From assembly GCF_900111825.1 (NCBI RefSeq), contig NZ_FOJM01000001.1, positions 140,829 through 204,828 of the forward strand: DNA of 64,000 nt. Direction: 5' to 3'. The stretch is from Pedobacter suwonensis (lineage in GTDB: Bacteria; Bacteroidota; Bacteroidia; Sphingobacteriales; Sphingobacteriaceae). How positions within the stretch are numbered: position 1 is the stretch's first letter; every line of letters begins with the position of its first letter. Of the stretch, positions 18,756-26,470 are shown piece after piece. The notes beneath the pieces were generated by a model. That model was not told where the DNA came from. It made no database searches and was given only the letters and a program-made list of their open reading frames with translations. The translations under genes and the position numbers were made by a program.

Positions 18756-19417
18756 TCCAGACGCTGATGAAAGACCATCACCTCAATTCTTTTTACCTCG
18801 TAGGCGGTACAGCACTATCTTTGAGGATTGGGCATAGGGAATCCATAGACATTGATTTGTTCAGCTCTTCGGATTTTGATAGGAACGAACTAGCCGAACA
18901 CTTACGAAATAAATACGGCGCAGACGTAAAACGCAATAAGGAAAATTATGCCAGCGGAAGTATTGGCGAAGTGGATTTTGATTTTATTTCACACAAATAT
19001 CCATCCATTAAACCGATCGAAAATATAGAGGGGATTAGGATGATGTCCAATCAGGACATATCGGCTATGAAGATAAATGCAATAGTTAATAGCGGACAAC
19101 GCATCAAGGATTTTATCGATATACATTATCTTTTGAAGGAAATGCCATTGGATGAAATAATTGGTTTCTACTGCCAAAAATATCCAAATGTAGATTCTAA
19201 CACCGCCAAGTCATCTTTAATGTACCATAATGATATCGACTTCAACGTTCCAGTAAAACTGATGGATGGAAAGCTAAAATGGCAGGATGTTCAGGATAGT
19301 ATAGTAAAAGCAGTACGGGAATATACCCGTGTTCAGGAAATCAAAGCGCTGAACAATAAGTTGAAAGAAACAAGGAACGACAATAAAAATGAACGAGGCA
19401 GAGGAATTGGTCGTTAG
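18713..19417 (+). CDS. AbiEii-family nucleotidyltransferase toxin
   Basis: A 234-aa protein with the nucleotidyltransferase core LVGGTALSLRIGHRESIDIDLFS: the GG...h and DxD metal-binding pattern of the AbiEii/toxin group. AbiEii proteins act as type IV-like toxins and cause abortive infection when phage infection frees them. Downstream DISAMKINAIVNSGQRIKDFIDIHYLL is also family-typical. Start at ATG 18713 (MLHKETVKPG), inside the end of the upstream gene; the earlier frame start at 18677 adds only out-of-family residues. The target nucleotide or RNA is unknown. Confidence 0.82.
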   Translation: MLHKETVKPGTLDLIQTLMKDHHLNSFYLVGGTALSLRIGHRESIDIDLFSSSDFDRNELAEHLRNKYGADVKRNKENYASGSIGEVDFDFISHKYPSIKPIENIEGIRMMSNQDISAMKINAIVNSGQRIKDFIDIHYLLKEMPLDEIIGFYCQKYPNVDSNTAKSSLMYHNDIDFNVPVKLMDGKLKWQDVQDSIVKAVREYTRVQEIKALNNKLKETRNDNKNERGRGIGR

Positions 19418-19681
19418 GTTAGAGAATGCACTAATCCAATCATTTCGGCCAACCACCGTCCTAAAAACAATCGCATTTTCATTACAAGGCTCAGCACGAA
19501 AAATAACTTCAACAACTTCACTAGCGACGAAGATTTTTTCTAGCAAATCCTAAGGGCTTGCTGTTGGCACAAAGGGATTCTCCAATGGTTATCACAATTT
19601 GTGACAACCTGCTATCGATGTGAATATTTAACTCATCCGAATATTTGCACTACTTAGCAATATGATTGCTGATAACACCTA

Positions 19682-19916
19682 AAGTCGTCTGGGGATAGAA
19701 AAGAAAAAGCTGAAAAACTATTGTTTTTTAAGAACTGTTAGCGTTAAAGGAGCCACCTGTTGCTAAACGAAAGAGGATCGGGTTCAAACCGGATGAACTG
19801 TATTGCCTAAGGCGGAATCGCATTTCCGTATATACCATAGTGAAAACACAGGGGTTGTGATTGGGCTTTCACAGGCCGAAAATGCGGGAGGGCCAGCTCT
19901 AGCAATAGTAGATTAA
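19682..19916 (+). pseudogene. Degraded small coding fragment, unknown
   Basis: Reading frames can be joined by two single-base shifts into a protein-like string: RKEKAEKLLFF, then ELLALKEPPVAKRKRIGFKP...ISVYTIVKTQG, then VVIGLSQAENAGGPALAIVD and stop. No start codon is seen. I do not recognise the family. The rest of 19418-19974 shows nothing else. Confidence 0.3.
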
Positions 19917-19974
19917 AAATAACTTAATGATAACAGAAAGCGACTCCCTGATGATCTTGCTTTCTGTTACTTAT

Positions 19975-20247
19975 TCATCTATTTTGTTTCTGCCTTGTTA
20001 CTATAAAAGAAAAGTTCATGAAGCTGATCATCTGGTTACAGAAAAAAAGCATGTTAGTCATTTCTTCACCTTCCGGAGATTCAGCTTCCAAATGTACCCA
20101 ACCCTTGTAAAGTTCCCATAAATTTGCCCTTGCCTCATGCAAGGGAAAATTCACGAAAAAATATTCCATCTCAGAATCTGCATTTTCAATTTCGTCGTCG
20201 GTAAGCCCTGTAGGCTGAAAATCGAGTAGTTTTTTAATCTCTTCCAT
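19975..20247 (-). CDS. Small acidic hypothetical protein
   Basis: A 90-aa protein starting at ATG 20247 (MEEIKKLLDFQ), preceded by a purine-rich aggaaaag. A longer frame from 20277 would overlap the upstream gene. It is rich in Glu/Asp (DDEIENADSEMEYFFVNFPLHEARANLWELYKGWVHLE) and has no membrane segment or recognisable domain. It is the last gene of a three-gene minus operon after the HEPN protein and the 430-aa protein. Confidence 0.6.
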   Translation of the reverse strand: MEEIKKLLDFQPTGLTDDEIENADSEMEYFFVNFPLHEARANLWELYKGWVHLEAESPEGEEMTNMLFFCNQMISFMNFSFIVTRQKQNR

Positions 20248-20257
20248 GTCGCTTTTC

Positions 20258-21550
20258 CTATTTGATCTCAAGCTCATACTGTTTTTTAATTTTGTCTACG
20301 TACGGTTCAAAATGCTCTTTGTAATACCCTTTGGGAACCTGAATCTTAAAGTTTTTACGACTAAAAAACAGAACCACCCTCGAATCCGTTTCGCATTCCA
20401 ATAGATACCAGACAGTGGGGTTTGAAGACGAACCGATAAAAAACATAGAAATCCTATCTTCGCAAAAATGCAAGACCTTTCCTTTCACCTTGAACCTCAA
20501 TTTAAGTTCGTAATAATCACCCTTATCACTAAGTAAAAAATTGAAACTCGGTACATCACCTGAGAATTTGGCAACCTGCATATCCTTTTTCATAGGTTTC
20601 TTCTGAATATTTCTCATCTTATAGGTAAACAGGTAATGTGTAAACGACTCCGTCGATAGCATTGGGAGTGCTTTATTGAATAGTTCGAAAATCTTCCTCT
20701 TATTGCTGAAATTGAGATCGTCTATTTCGTCAGAACGTTCATCACCGTCTGCGTATTCCCTGAACTGAATCCTTGCAATTTTCTTCATCTCGTAGCAGAT
20801 GCTGTTCAGCTCAGCTTGATTTTCGGACAGTTCAGATTGTTCAAAACTATCGTCTTCTTCAAAAAGAAACCCAGTAAAAGATTTTACCGTTTTATTGTCT
20901 GCATTTAGGGAAAAGCTGTACGGTATCAGAAATGGATAGTGGTTGGAATGGAACCTGACAGGATTGGTATTTGCAAGGCAATAACCAATAAGATACTCCT
21001 GGTTTAAAGTAACTATTTCATCATTCACATATTCTCTCTCCAATACCTTCCGTTCGGATATGTGCAGGAAATAATCATCTGGCCTGAAAAAACCCTTAAA
21101 TTCCTTATTAAGCCTGATATCCACTCCATACCTATCACAGATTACTTCAAGATATTTGGATTTTCCGGTTGCTTCATTGAAGCATTCCGGCCAATAATAT
21201 TCTTCAAAGTCATGAAATTCATTCCATAACATCGCCCTCAAAGTTCGATAGGCATATCTTCCTAGATAATTTTCATCCGTATCTATATTGCAGCTTACCA
21301 GTAAATGATCATACTCAACCTTTAAGTAAACTTTTACCGCTGGCTCGTTTTCTAGCTTAACCCTCATTGTCAAGACGCCTTTCTTAAATGAAAGTGGCTT
21401 TCTCTCGACAATGTAATATGGCCGCCTCCCGGCTCGAAGTTCTGTGTGTGACTCCAAAACATTTAACCTCAATATACGGGTACTTTTATCAAACGGAAGT
21501 TTATAGAACTGGGATTTAGGTTTTCCGGCAAGCACTATTTCATTATCCAT
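20258..21550 (-). CDS. Hypothetical protein of the HEPN operon
   Basis: A 430-aa protein from ATG 21550, which overlaps the stop of the HEPN gene by 8 bp; the frame is open upstream to 21586. I recognise no domain. The sequence is rich in alternating hydrophobic/charged strands (LTMRVKLENEPAVKVYLKVEYDHLLVSC, and near the end YYELKLRFKVKGKVLHFCEDRISMFF), suggesting beta-rich folds at both ends with a helical, acidic linker (EEDDSFEQSELSENQAEL). No Walker, nuclease or membrane motifs. Coupling to the HEPN gene suggests a joint role. Confidence 0.6.
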   Translation of the reverse strand: MDNEIVLAGKPKSQFYKLPFDKSTRILRLNVLESHTELRAGRRPYYIVERKPLSFKKGVLTMRVKLENEPAVKVYLKVEYDHLLVSCNIDTDENYLGRYAYRTLRAMLWNEFHDFEEYYWPECFNEATGKSKYLEVICDRYGVDIRLNKEFKGFFRPDDYFLHISERKVLEREYVNDEIVTLNQEYLIGYCLANTNPVRFHSNHYPFLIPYSFSLNADNKTVKSFTGFLFEEDDSFEQSELSENQAELNSICYEMKKIARIQFREYADGDERSDEIDDLNFSNKRKIFELFNKALPMLSTESFTHYLFTYKMRNIQKKPMKKDMQVAKFSGDVPSFNFLLSDKGDYYELKLRFKVKGKVLHFCEDRISMFFIGSSSNPTVWYLLECETDSRVVLFFSRKNFKIQVPKGYYKEHFEPYVDKIKKQYELEIK

Positions 21551-22430
21551 TTTCAGTTTCTCCTTTCGATGCTTCCGCCTCTTCACATTCGGCGGTTAGA
21601 AGATCGATCTTTTTATCACAAAGATCTTTAGCGAGAATTAGAAAATTATGAACCAGGCTATATAGTTTATCCGCATCGCTCATCTCGACATTGAAATTAT
21701 CTTTATACCTGGCGTGGCTGTAACTATTCATGAGCTTCTCAAAAAGCCTTCTGTTTTCTGGCGTTCCAAGCAAAAGCACTCTTGGCTGCTCCGAGAAACA
21801 TGCACAAATATCCAATAGCCTGCCCAGATGATGAATATCAGACCTATAAGCCATAAAAACCCTGATCATCGCAATGCAGGATTGCTCAACAACTTGGTGA
21901 AGCATAAAAACGCACACATTGAATTTTTCATTACTGTAGCATTCCCCTGCTCCGTCCAAAAATCCCTGCGCCATTGGAATTCTATGGTATAGATGCTTAC
22001 AGGCTTTTTCAAGAGATATCTTTTTATCAAGAATATATTCAGGAAACAGATTCAGTGTACCATCATAACTGTATAGCTGAATACCTGTATCAAACACAGT
22101 TATAAAAAATCTGTTATTAGCTGCAATCGCGGTGTCCACGCTTTCTATGCTATGAACAAGGATCGTGATTTTGCCATGGTTAAAATGTGTATTTACATAG
22201 TCCTGAACACCATGTTCGATTCTTGTGGTGCCCTCAATTACCATTAATAAGTAATAGTGAAAATTGCTGATCTTCTGTTGTGGTGAAAACGAAGTACAAG
22301 AATTCGTTATGGAACTTATTTCACCGAATTTAAGAATATGCAAGGGCGTGAACCGCTCTGCAAGTTCTTTAACAAAATTTAAGAACGGCCCTTGCTGGCC
22401 CTCCACTGGCTTTAATGATTTCTTTTTCAT
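21543..22430 (-). CDS. HEPN domain protein with N-terminal nucleotidyltransferase-like region
   Basis: A 295-aa protein from ATG 22430 (MKKKSLKPVEG). The C-terminal half (NEKFNVCVFMLHQVVEQSCIAMIRV ... LMNSYSHARYKDNF) has the helical pattern and ARY-type motif of HEPN proteins, which are often RNases in toxin-antitoxin and defence systems. The N-terminal part (~60-140, ITILVHSIESVDTAIAANNRFFITVFD) resembles a worn nucleotidyltransferase fold, so one chain may combine MNT-like and HEPN parts. It heads the minus operon and is divergent from an XRE regulator 120 bp away. Confidence 0.65.
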   Translation of the reverse strand: MKKKSLKPVEGQQGPFLNFVKELAERFTPLHILKFGEISSITNSCTSFSPQQKISNFHYYLLMVIEGTTRIEHGVQDYVNTHFNHGKITILVHSIESVDTAIAANNRFFITVFDTGIQLYSYDGTLNLFPEYILDKKISLEKACKHLYHRIPMAQGFLDGAGECYSNEKFNVCVFMLHQVVEQSCIAMIRVFMAYRSDIHHLGRLLDICACFSEQPRVLLLGTPENRRLFEKLMNSYSHARYKDNFNVEMSDADKLYSLVHNFLILAKDLCDKKIDLLTAECEEAEASKGETENG

Positions 22431-22553
22431 ATCTTCATGATTATTACGAGAACCAATTTCGATTAGAAAAAGTACGTACCGAACCAATACCTGTTGTTAA
22501 ATACAAGCGTAGGGTTGTTTTTAACTGTCGGAATTTTTTAAATATATTTGGCC

Positions 22554-22916
22554 ATGGAAACCTCAGAAAAAACGAATAGAATGCATCTTGGTAGAAAAAT
22601 AAGCCGTATCCGTGAACTGCGTGGAATGAAACAGGAAGCACTTGCTTCAGAGCTTGGCATAAGTCAACAAGCTATAAGCAAACTTGAACAAAGTGAGGAA
22701 ATTGAAGAATCTACACTAGAGAAAGTGGCAAAAGCATTAGGCGTAACTTCAGAAGGAATCAAACACTTTACAGAAGAGACAATTTTTAACAATATCAATA
22801 ATTTTCACGATAATTCAATTCAGAATAATTTCAATCCCATTGAAAAAATAGTTGAATTGTATGAACGCTTGTTGGCAAGCGAAAAAGAAAAAAATGAGCT
22901 CCTGAGAAAAATGTAG
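22554..22916 (+). CDS. XRE-family HTH regulator
   Basis: A 120-aa protein. The helix-turn-helix spans ~14-65 (ISRIRELRGMKQEALASELGISQQAISKLEQ) and is followed by a low-complexity Asn-rich linker and a C-terminal coiled coil (EKIVELYERLLASEKEKNELLRKM), likely for dimerisation. Start at ATG 22554; the upstream TTG at 22548 is less likely. TATATTTG directly before the start resembles a -7 element. Placed head to head with the HEPN operon, it probably controls that promoter and its own. Confidence 0.8.
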   Translation: METSEKTNRMHLGRKISRIRELRGMKQEALASELGISQQAISKLEQSEEIEESTLEKVAKALGVTSEGIKHFTEETIFNNINNFHDNSIQNNFNPIEKIVELYERLLASEKEKNELLRKM

Positions 22917-23234
22917 TTAAACCCATTCCTCTTCTTAATAGGGACTAAATATTGAGCCCTTACTTTGTTGGCTACATTATAAATGAAGTTTGATAGTGAA
23001 TCTGGGGTTTTCCCTAGAAAGAAACGTTAAAATAGATAATCTCCGCAGAGATACCGGTTGATCGGTGACAACAATCAGGAATTTTTAGTTTTGATAGACG
23101 TGTTTATTTAGTCGGGAAAAAACAAAAACTTTCTAATTTCATTAACTAGGATACAGATTATTGAGTAATACTTTTTCTCTAGCATTCCTCGGCAGATCAT
23201 TTCGTTTTAAGCTAAAAATTGTAGCTGAATGTTG
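22917..23234. other. Gap with no feature seen
   Basis: 318 bp of AT-rich sequence between the XRE gene and the HNH gene, with no gene, repeat or clear hairpin. Confidence 0.4.
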
Positions 23235-23936
23235 CTAATCTTTGAGTTTGATCTTGTCTAGTTTAATTACTTTCTCTTCTATTTGAAAAATAAGAGAATC
23301 TGTACCATTTTCTAATAGAATAACTTTCCCATAGTGTAACTGTCTGTGGTGAGTTGCGCATACAGTGATGATATTTTCCACGCTGAGTGCGCCTAATTTC
23401 AAGTTGGCTACTTGCTCGACATGGTGGGCTTCCACATAGAAGGTTCCATCTAATTTTTTAAAAGAGTATGGATTAAGATTAAGTGATGCGCAAATCATGC
23501 ATTGATAATTGGTTAACGCTTTGACTTTAGTTGCGATTGCACCACGTTCGATATATCTTGATAACCTCATCTTGAGCATGGGTGTTTGTTGTTTAGCATG
23601 CTGTTCTAGCGCTAAAATGTTTTTTACGGAATTGGCTGACAATTTCCGCTTGATTTGGTGAAAAGTTTCCTGCTCTTGAGCAGTGGCAAATTCTGGGTTG
23701 AGATTTATCCAGTATTTTCCTTGCCTAACGGCTTGGCCCTTAAAATCCCGATTTAAGTACAGGTTCAGACTGCGCTGTGGTGTTTTTGAATTTTCGAAAC
23801 TAAGGTATTGATTCGATTGAATGACATGAAGAATTTCCAATTCTGTTCCTCGACCATTTAAGTCTTCAAAGGCTTGGTTTATGGCCTCTAACCAGCTACT
23901 AAGTTGCATTTTGTTTATAAAAATTTTGTTGTGCAT
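23235..23936 (-). CDS. HNH endonuclease
   Basis: A 233-aa protein with a C-terminal McrA-like HNH domain. Zinc ligands are C146 and C149 (CMIC) and C193 and H196 (CATHH). The catalytic EAHHV is at 169-173 and the Asn in SVENIITV at ~188. The N-terminal ~130 residues form an unknown substrate-recognition domain (LSSWLEAINQAFEDLNGRGTELEILHVI). Start at 23936, or at 23909 (MQLSSWLEA). It is the last of four minus-strand genes with the MBL, AlbA_2 and helicase genes. A role in DNA restriction or phage defence is inferred. Confidence 0.8.
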   Translation of the reverse strand: MHNKIFINKMQLSSWLEAINQAFEDLNGRGTELEILHVIQSNQYLSFENSKTPQRSLNLYLNRDFKGQAVRQGKYWINLNPEFATAQEQETFHQIKRKLSANSVKNILALEQHAKQQTPMLKMRLSRYIERGAIATKVKALTNYQCMICASLNLNPYSFKKLDGTFYVEAHHVEQVANLKLGALSVENIITVCATHHRQLHYGKVILLENGTDSLIFQIEEKVIKLDKIKLKD

Positions 23937-24003
23937 CTGAAAATTATGGATTGTATCAGTTACTTGCAGTATGCTAAACTTTTACGACTCTTCATGATTG
24001 AAA

Positions 24004-25254
24004 CTAATATGTCGTATTGTGAATACTATATCTAAAAGACTTTAGTTGGTGATTGTATCTAATATCCCATTTGTAGGCACCTACTAATCTGCTCAACGTG
24101 ATTGCGCTAGGATGGCCATAGGTATTCCCAAAGCCGAAATTGAATATTGCGGTCACCTTATTGCTTAGTGCATGTGGGATGGACTTGTCCCAATGTGTGT
24201 GGGCACCATGGTGAGGGTACTGAAAAAAGCGTATCTGATCTAGCTCAATTGCCTTAGGTAAGCGAAGTCCCTTGAGGGGTATATCGCCCATTAGTAGCGT
24301 TGCGTGTTTTTTTCGGTTTACCAGTTTTTTACCGGAAGATATACGATTGTTTTTAAGCAATGAGCTATGCTGGACGATGAGAGATGAAAAATTTAGACTT
24401 CGCTGGTTAAAGTTATCCTTATAAATCTCTGCGAAAGTTTTCCAATTATCGAAGAGAAACTTCAGATTTAACTGATTCAGGGGTGCTATGCTAATTGCAT
24501 TGATGTAAAAATAGTTATTAACCTCCAAGCTAAAGTCGCTTATTTGAGCATTGTGGTTAGATGAGCGGGGTTGGTTATAAAAATAGAATTGCCAGAATGG
24601 ATAGATGTACATTTTTGTTCGGTCCCTGTAAAAGCCAATTGAATTTGGGTTGGCTTCAAGTTCGGCTAGATATTCTGCAGGAGGAGAAAGACTCGTTGAA
24701 CGAATCATCGAAACATCAACAGTAAAACTGGAGAATTCTCGCACATAGAATTCGTTTCCTAGATGTGCAGATTTGCCATCAGGCCCAAAAGAGTCATCGT
24801 CAAAAGCTATAGATTCTTCATCTTCTCCGTTGCCAATGAACATGATTTCACCAACATTGAATTCCTGGAGATATCCTACAGGGTCGATTAAAAATTGTTG
24901 GTAATCCGCTGATTCTGCACTTCCCCCAGCCCTTTGTTTCAAGTATAACACGAATCGCTCACTGGGTGTTAAGTAAGGAAGAATAACTCTATCGCACTTT
25001 TTTAAACCAGACAACAGTGTTGATACATAATTTACATGGTCCTCATCAAAGTGAGAGATAATAAGTGCGTTTAGTGTGTTATTATTGTGGAGATTAAGTT
25101 TTTCTTTAAATTTTGAAATTTCTCTTTTAAGGTATTTCTGGTTACTGTGGGTGCCGCAATCATATGCGAGCGCATAAGCAGAATTGTTATGATTGAAAAA
25201 ACCAGTATAAAAGCAGCCTTGTCCTGCTTTATTGAATCGAAAATCTACGTGCAT
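24004..25254 (-). CDS. ComEC-like metallo-beta-lactamase-fold hydrolase
   Basis: A 416-aa soluble protein from ATG 25254 (MHVDFRFNKAGQG). Metal-binding motif SHFDEDH has ligands H68, D70, D72 and H73. Later ligands are in LLMGDI and YPHHGAHTHW. The C-terminal FGFGNTYGHPSAITLSRLVG fits the ComEC/Rec2-type group, which includes nucleases and phosphodiesterases. A ~150-residue insertion separates the metal motifs. No membrane domain is present, so it is not a competence channel. Stand-alone proteins of this kind occur in defence loci; the substrate is unknown. Confidence 0.78.
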   Translation of the reverse strand: MHVDFRFNKAGQGCFYTGFFNHNNSAYALAYDCGTHSNQKYLKREISKFKEKLNLHNNNTLNALIISHFDEDHVNYVSTLLSGLKKCDRVILPYLTPSERFVLYLKQRAGGSAESADYQQFLIDPVGYLQEFNVGEIMFIGNGEDEESIAFDDDSFGPDGKSAHLGNEFYVREFSSFTVDVSMIRSTSLSPPAEYLAELEANPNSIGFYRDRTKMYIYPFWQFYFYNQPRSSNHNAQISDFSLEVNNYFYINAISIAPLNQLNLKFLFDNWKTFAEIYKDNFNQRSLNFSSLIVQHSSLLKNNRISSGKKLVNRKKHATLLMGDIPLKGLRLPKAIELDQIRFFQYPHHGAHTHWDKSIPHALSNKVTAIFNFGFGNTYGHPSAITLSRLVGAYKWDIRYNHQLKSFRYSIHNTTY

Positions 25255-25407
25255 ATTTATTAATCTTCGTCGAAAATAAATTAAATTAAACAATTGATTG
25301 GGCTGGCGCTTGAACAAACTAATCTTAGTTTAGTCTAATATTGATTTTTTACATATTCAGTAGTTATTTGCCTTATCACAACTACACGCGAATGCTAGAG
25401 AAATTCC

Positions 25408-26367
25408 TCAGACTATTACGGGCTTTAAACTAAGTGAAGTGCCGCTAGTCAGCATAATGCTGTACTCTAATACTTTCATATGCTTTTTATTTTTATAATA
25501 GTCGTCAGAAAAATACTCCAGGAACTTTTTATCTGTAAGCCTTTCTGTGGTCAGGGCGAACCTAGCGTTCAGCATCTCTCCTGACTGAAGAATTACCGGA
25601 TTAGCGAGATAATCTTTAACAGTGATGAATTCCATTTTTTCATGCACAGAAGGATCATCAAACAGACTCATGGTCATTGATATCGAACTTATCGAGACAG
25701 GTCTACGACCAATATTTTCCAATATTACATTTAGTTTTGTATCTAGAAACCATGTGCCATCCATAACCCCAGTTAGCGTTAACATCAAGGAGGTTATCGG
25801 GATGGTTGATAGTATTTCGTAGTCTGGTTTGATATTTTTCCGGTCATAAAACATAAGCTCAAGATCTGCTTTACTCGCAGGGTATGTACTTGAACCACGA
25901 CGCACAAAAATTTTATGATCTTCATTGCTCTTAATAGTGTTCGTCAACTTTTCAAATGTCTGATAATTTCTTAAGACATGAGGTTTGTCGAATGATGGAG
26001 GTAGGTGGATGATTCCCAGATTGAATCCCATAATCTCCCCTTCGTAAAAGTCAAACTGGAACATCCTGTCTACACGCTTGGCTACAAGACTGGGAAGCTG
26101 GGATGAATCTTTCAATCCGCAATCCGAAAACTTTGTGTTACTGAGCTCACGTTTCTTCTCATCATAACCGATGATAATCATCCCGTCGGGACCAAAGGAA
26201 TTAGCGATTGCGGTAGAGTCCTTCAAAAATTCGTTTATCCCTTTCGGAGTACTTAAGTCGTACCAAACAGATTTAAAATCGACTTTAGCATTTTCAATCT
26301 CAAGGCCAGAGATGGATTGACTAATATAGGATAATGCCTGATGAAGAATGTCTGATCTATTTTGCAT
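25408..26367 (-). CDS. AlbA_2 (Schlafen-type) domain protein
   Basis: A 319-aa protein. The N-terminal ~170 residues carry the AlbA_2 signature: ENAKVDFKSVWYDL, then GINEFLKDSTAIANSFGPDGMIIIGYDE, then KIFVRRGSSTYPASKADLELM. AlbA_2 domains bind nucleic acids or nucleotides and some Schlafen relatives cut tRNA. The C-terminal ~130 residues are beta-rich with no recognised domain (ILSTIPITSLMLTLTGVMDG...). It stands ~100 bp after the helicase gene and ~150 bp before the MBL gene on the same strand. Confidence 0.75.
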   Translation of the reverse strand: MQNRSDILHQALSYISQSISGLEIENAKVDFKSVWYDLSTPKGINEFLKDSTAIANSFGPDGMIIIGYDEKKRELSNTKFSDCGLKDSSQLPSLVAKRVDRMFQFDFYEGEIMGFNLGIIHLPPSFDKPHVLRNYQTFEKLTNTIKSNEDHKIFVRRGSSTYPASKADLELMFYDRKNIKPDYEILSTIPITSLMLTLTGVMDGTWFLDTKLNVILENIGRRPVSISSISMTMSLFDDPSVHEKMEFITVKDYLANPVILQSGEMLNARFALTTERLTDKKFLEYFSDDYYKNKKHMKVLEYSIMLTSGTSLSLKPVIV

Positions 26368-26470
26368 GATTTAAATTATTAATTATATACAACTCTCCAT
26401 TAAAGATTTAGATATTTATCATCATACTTAACTTAGCAAATAGTTTGTAAGTTCAATTTTGTAAAAGGCT

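Noticed and set aside
19389..19553. 54-codon frame overlapping the end of the AbiEii gene
   Set aside because: Low-complexity Ser/Thr-rich translation without a recognisable family; possible remnant only.
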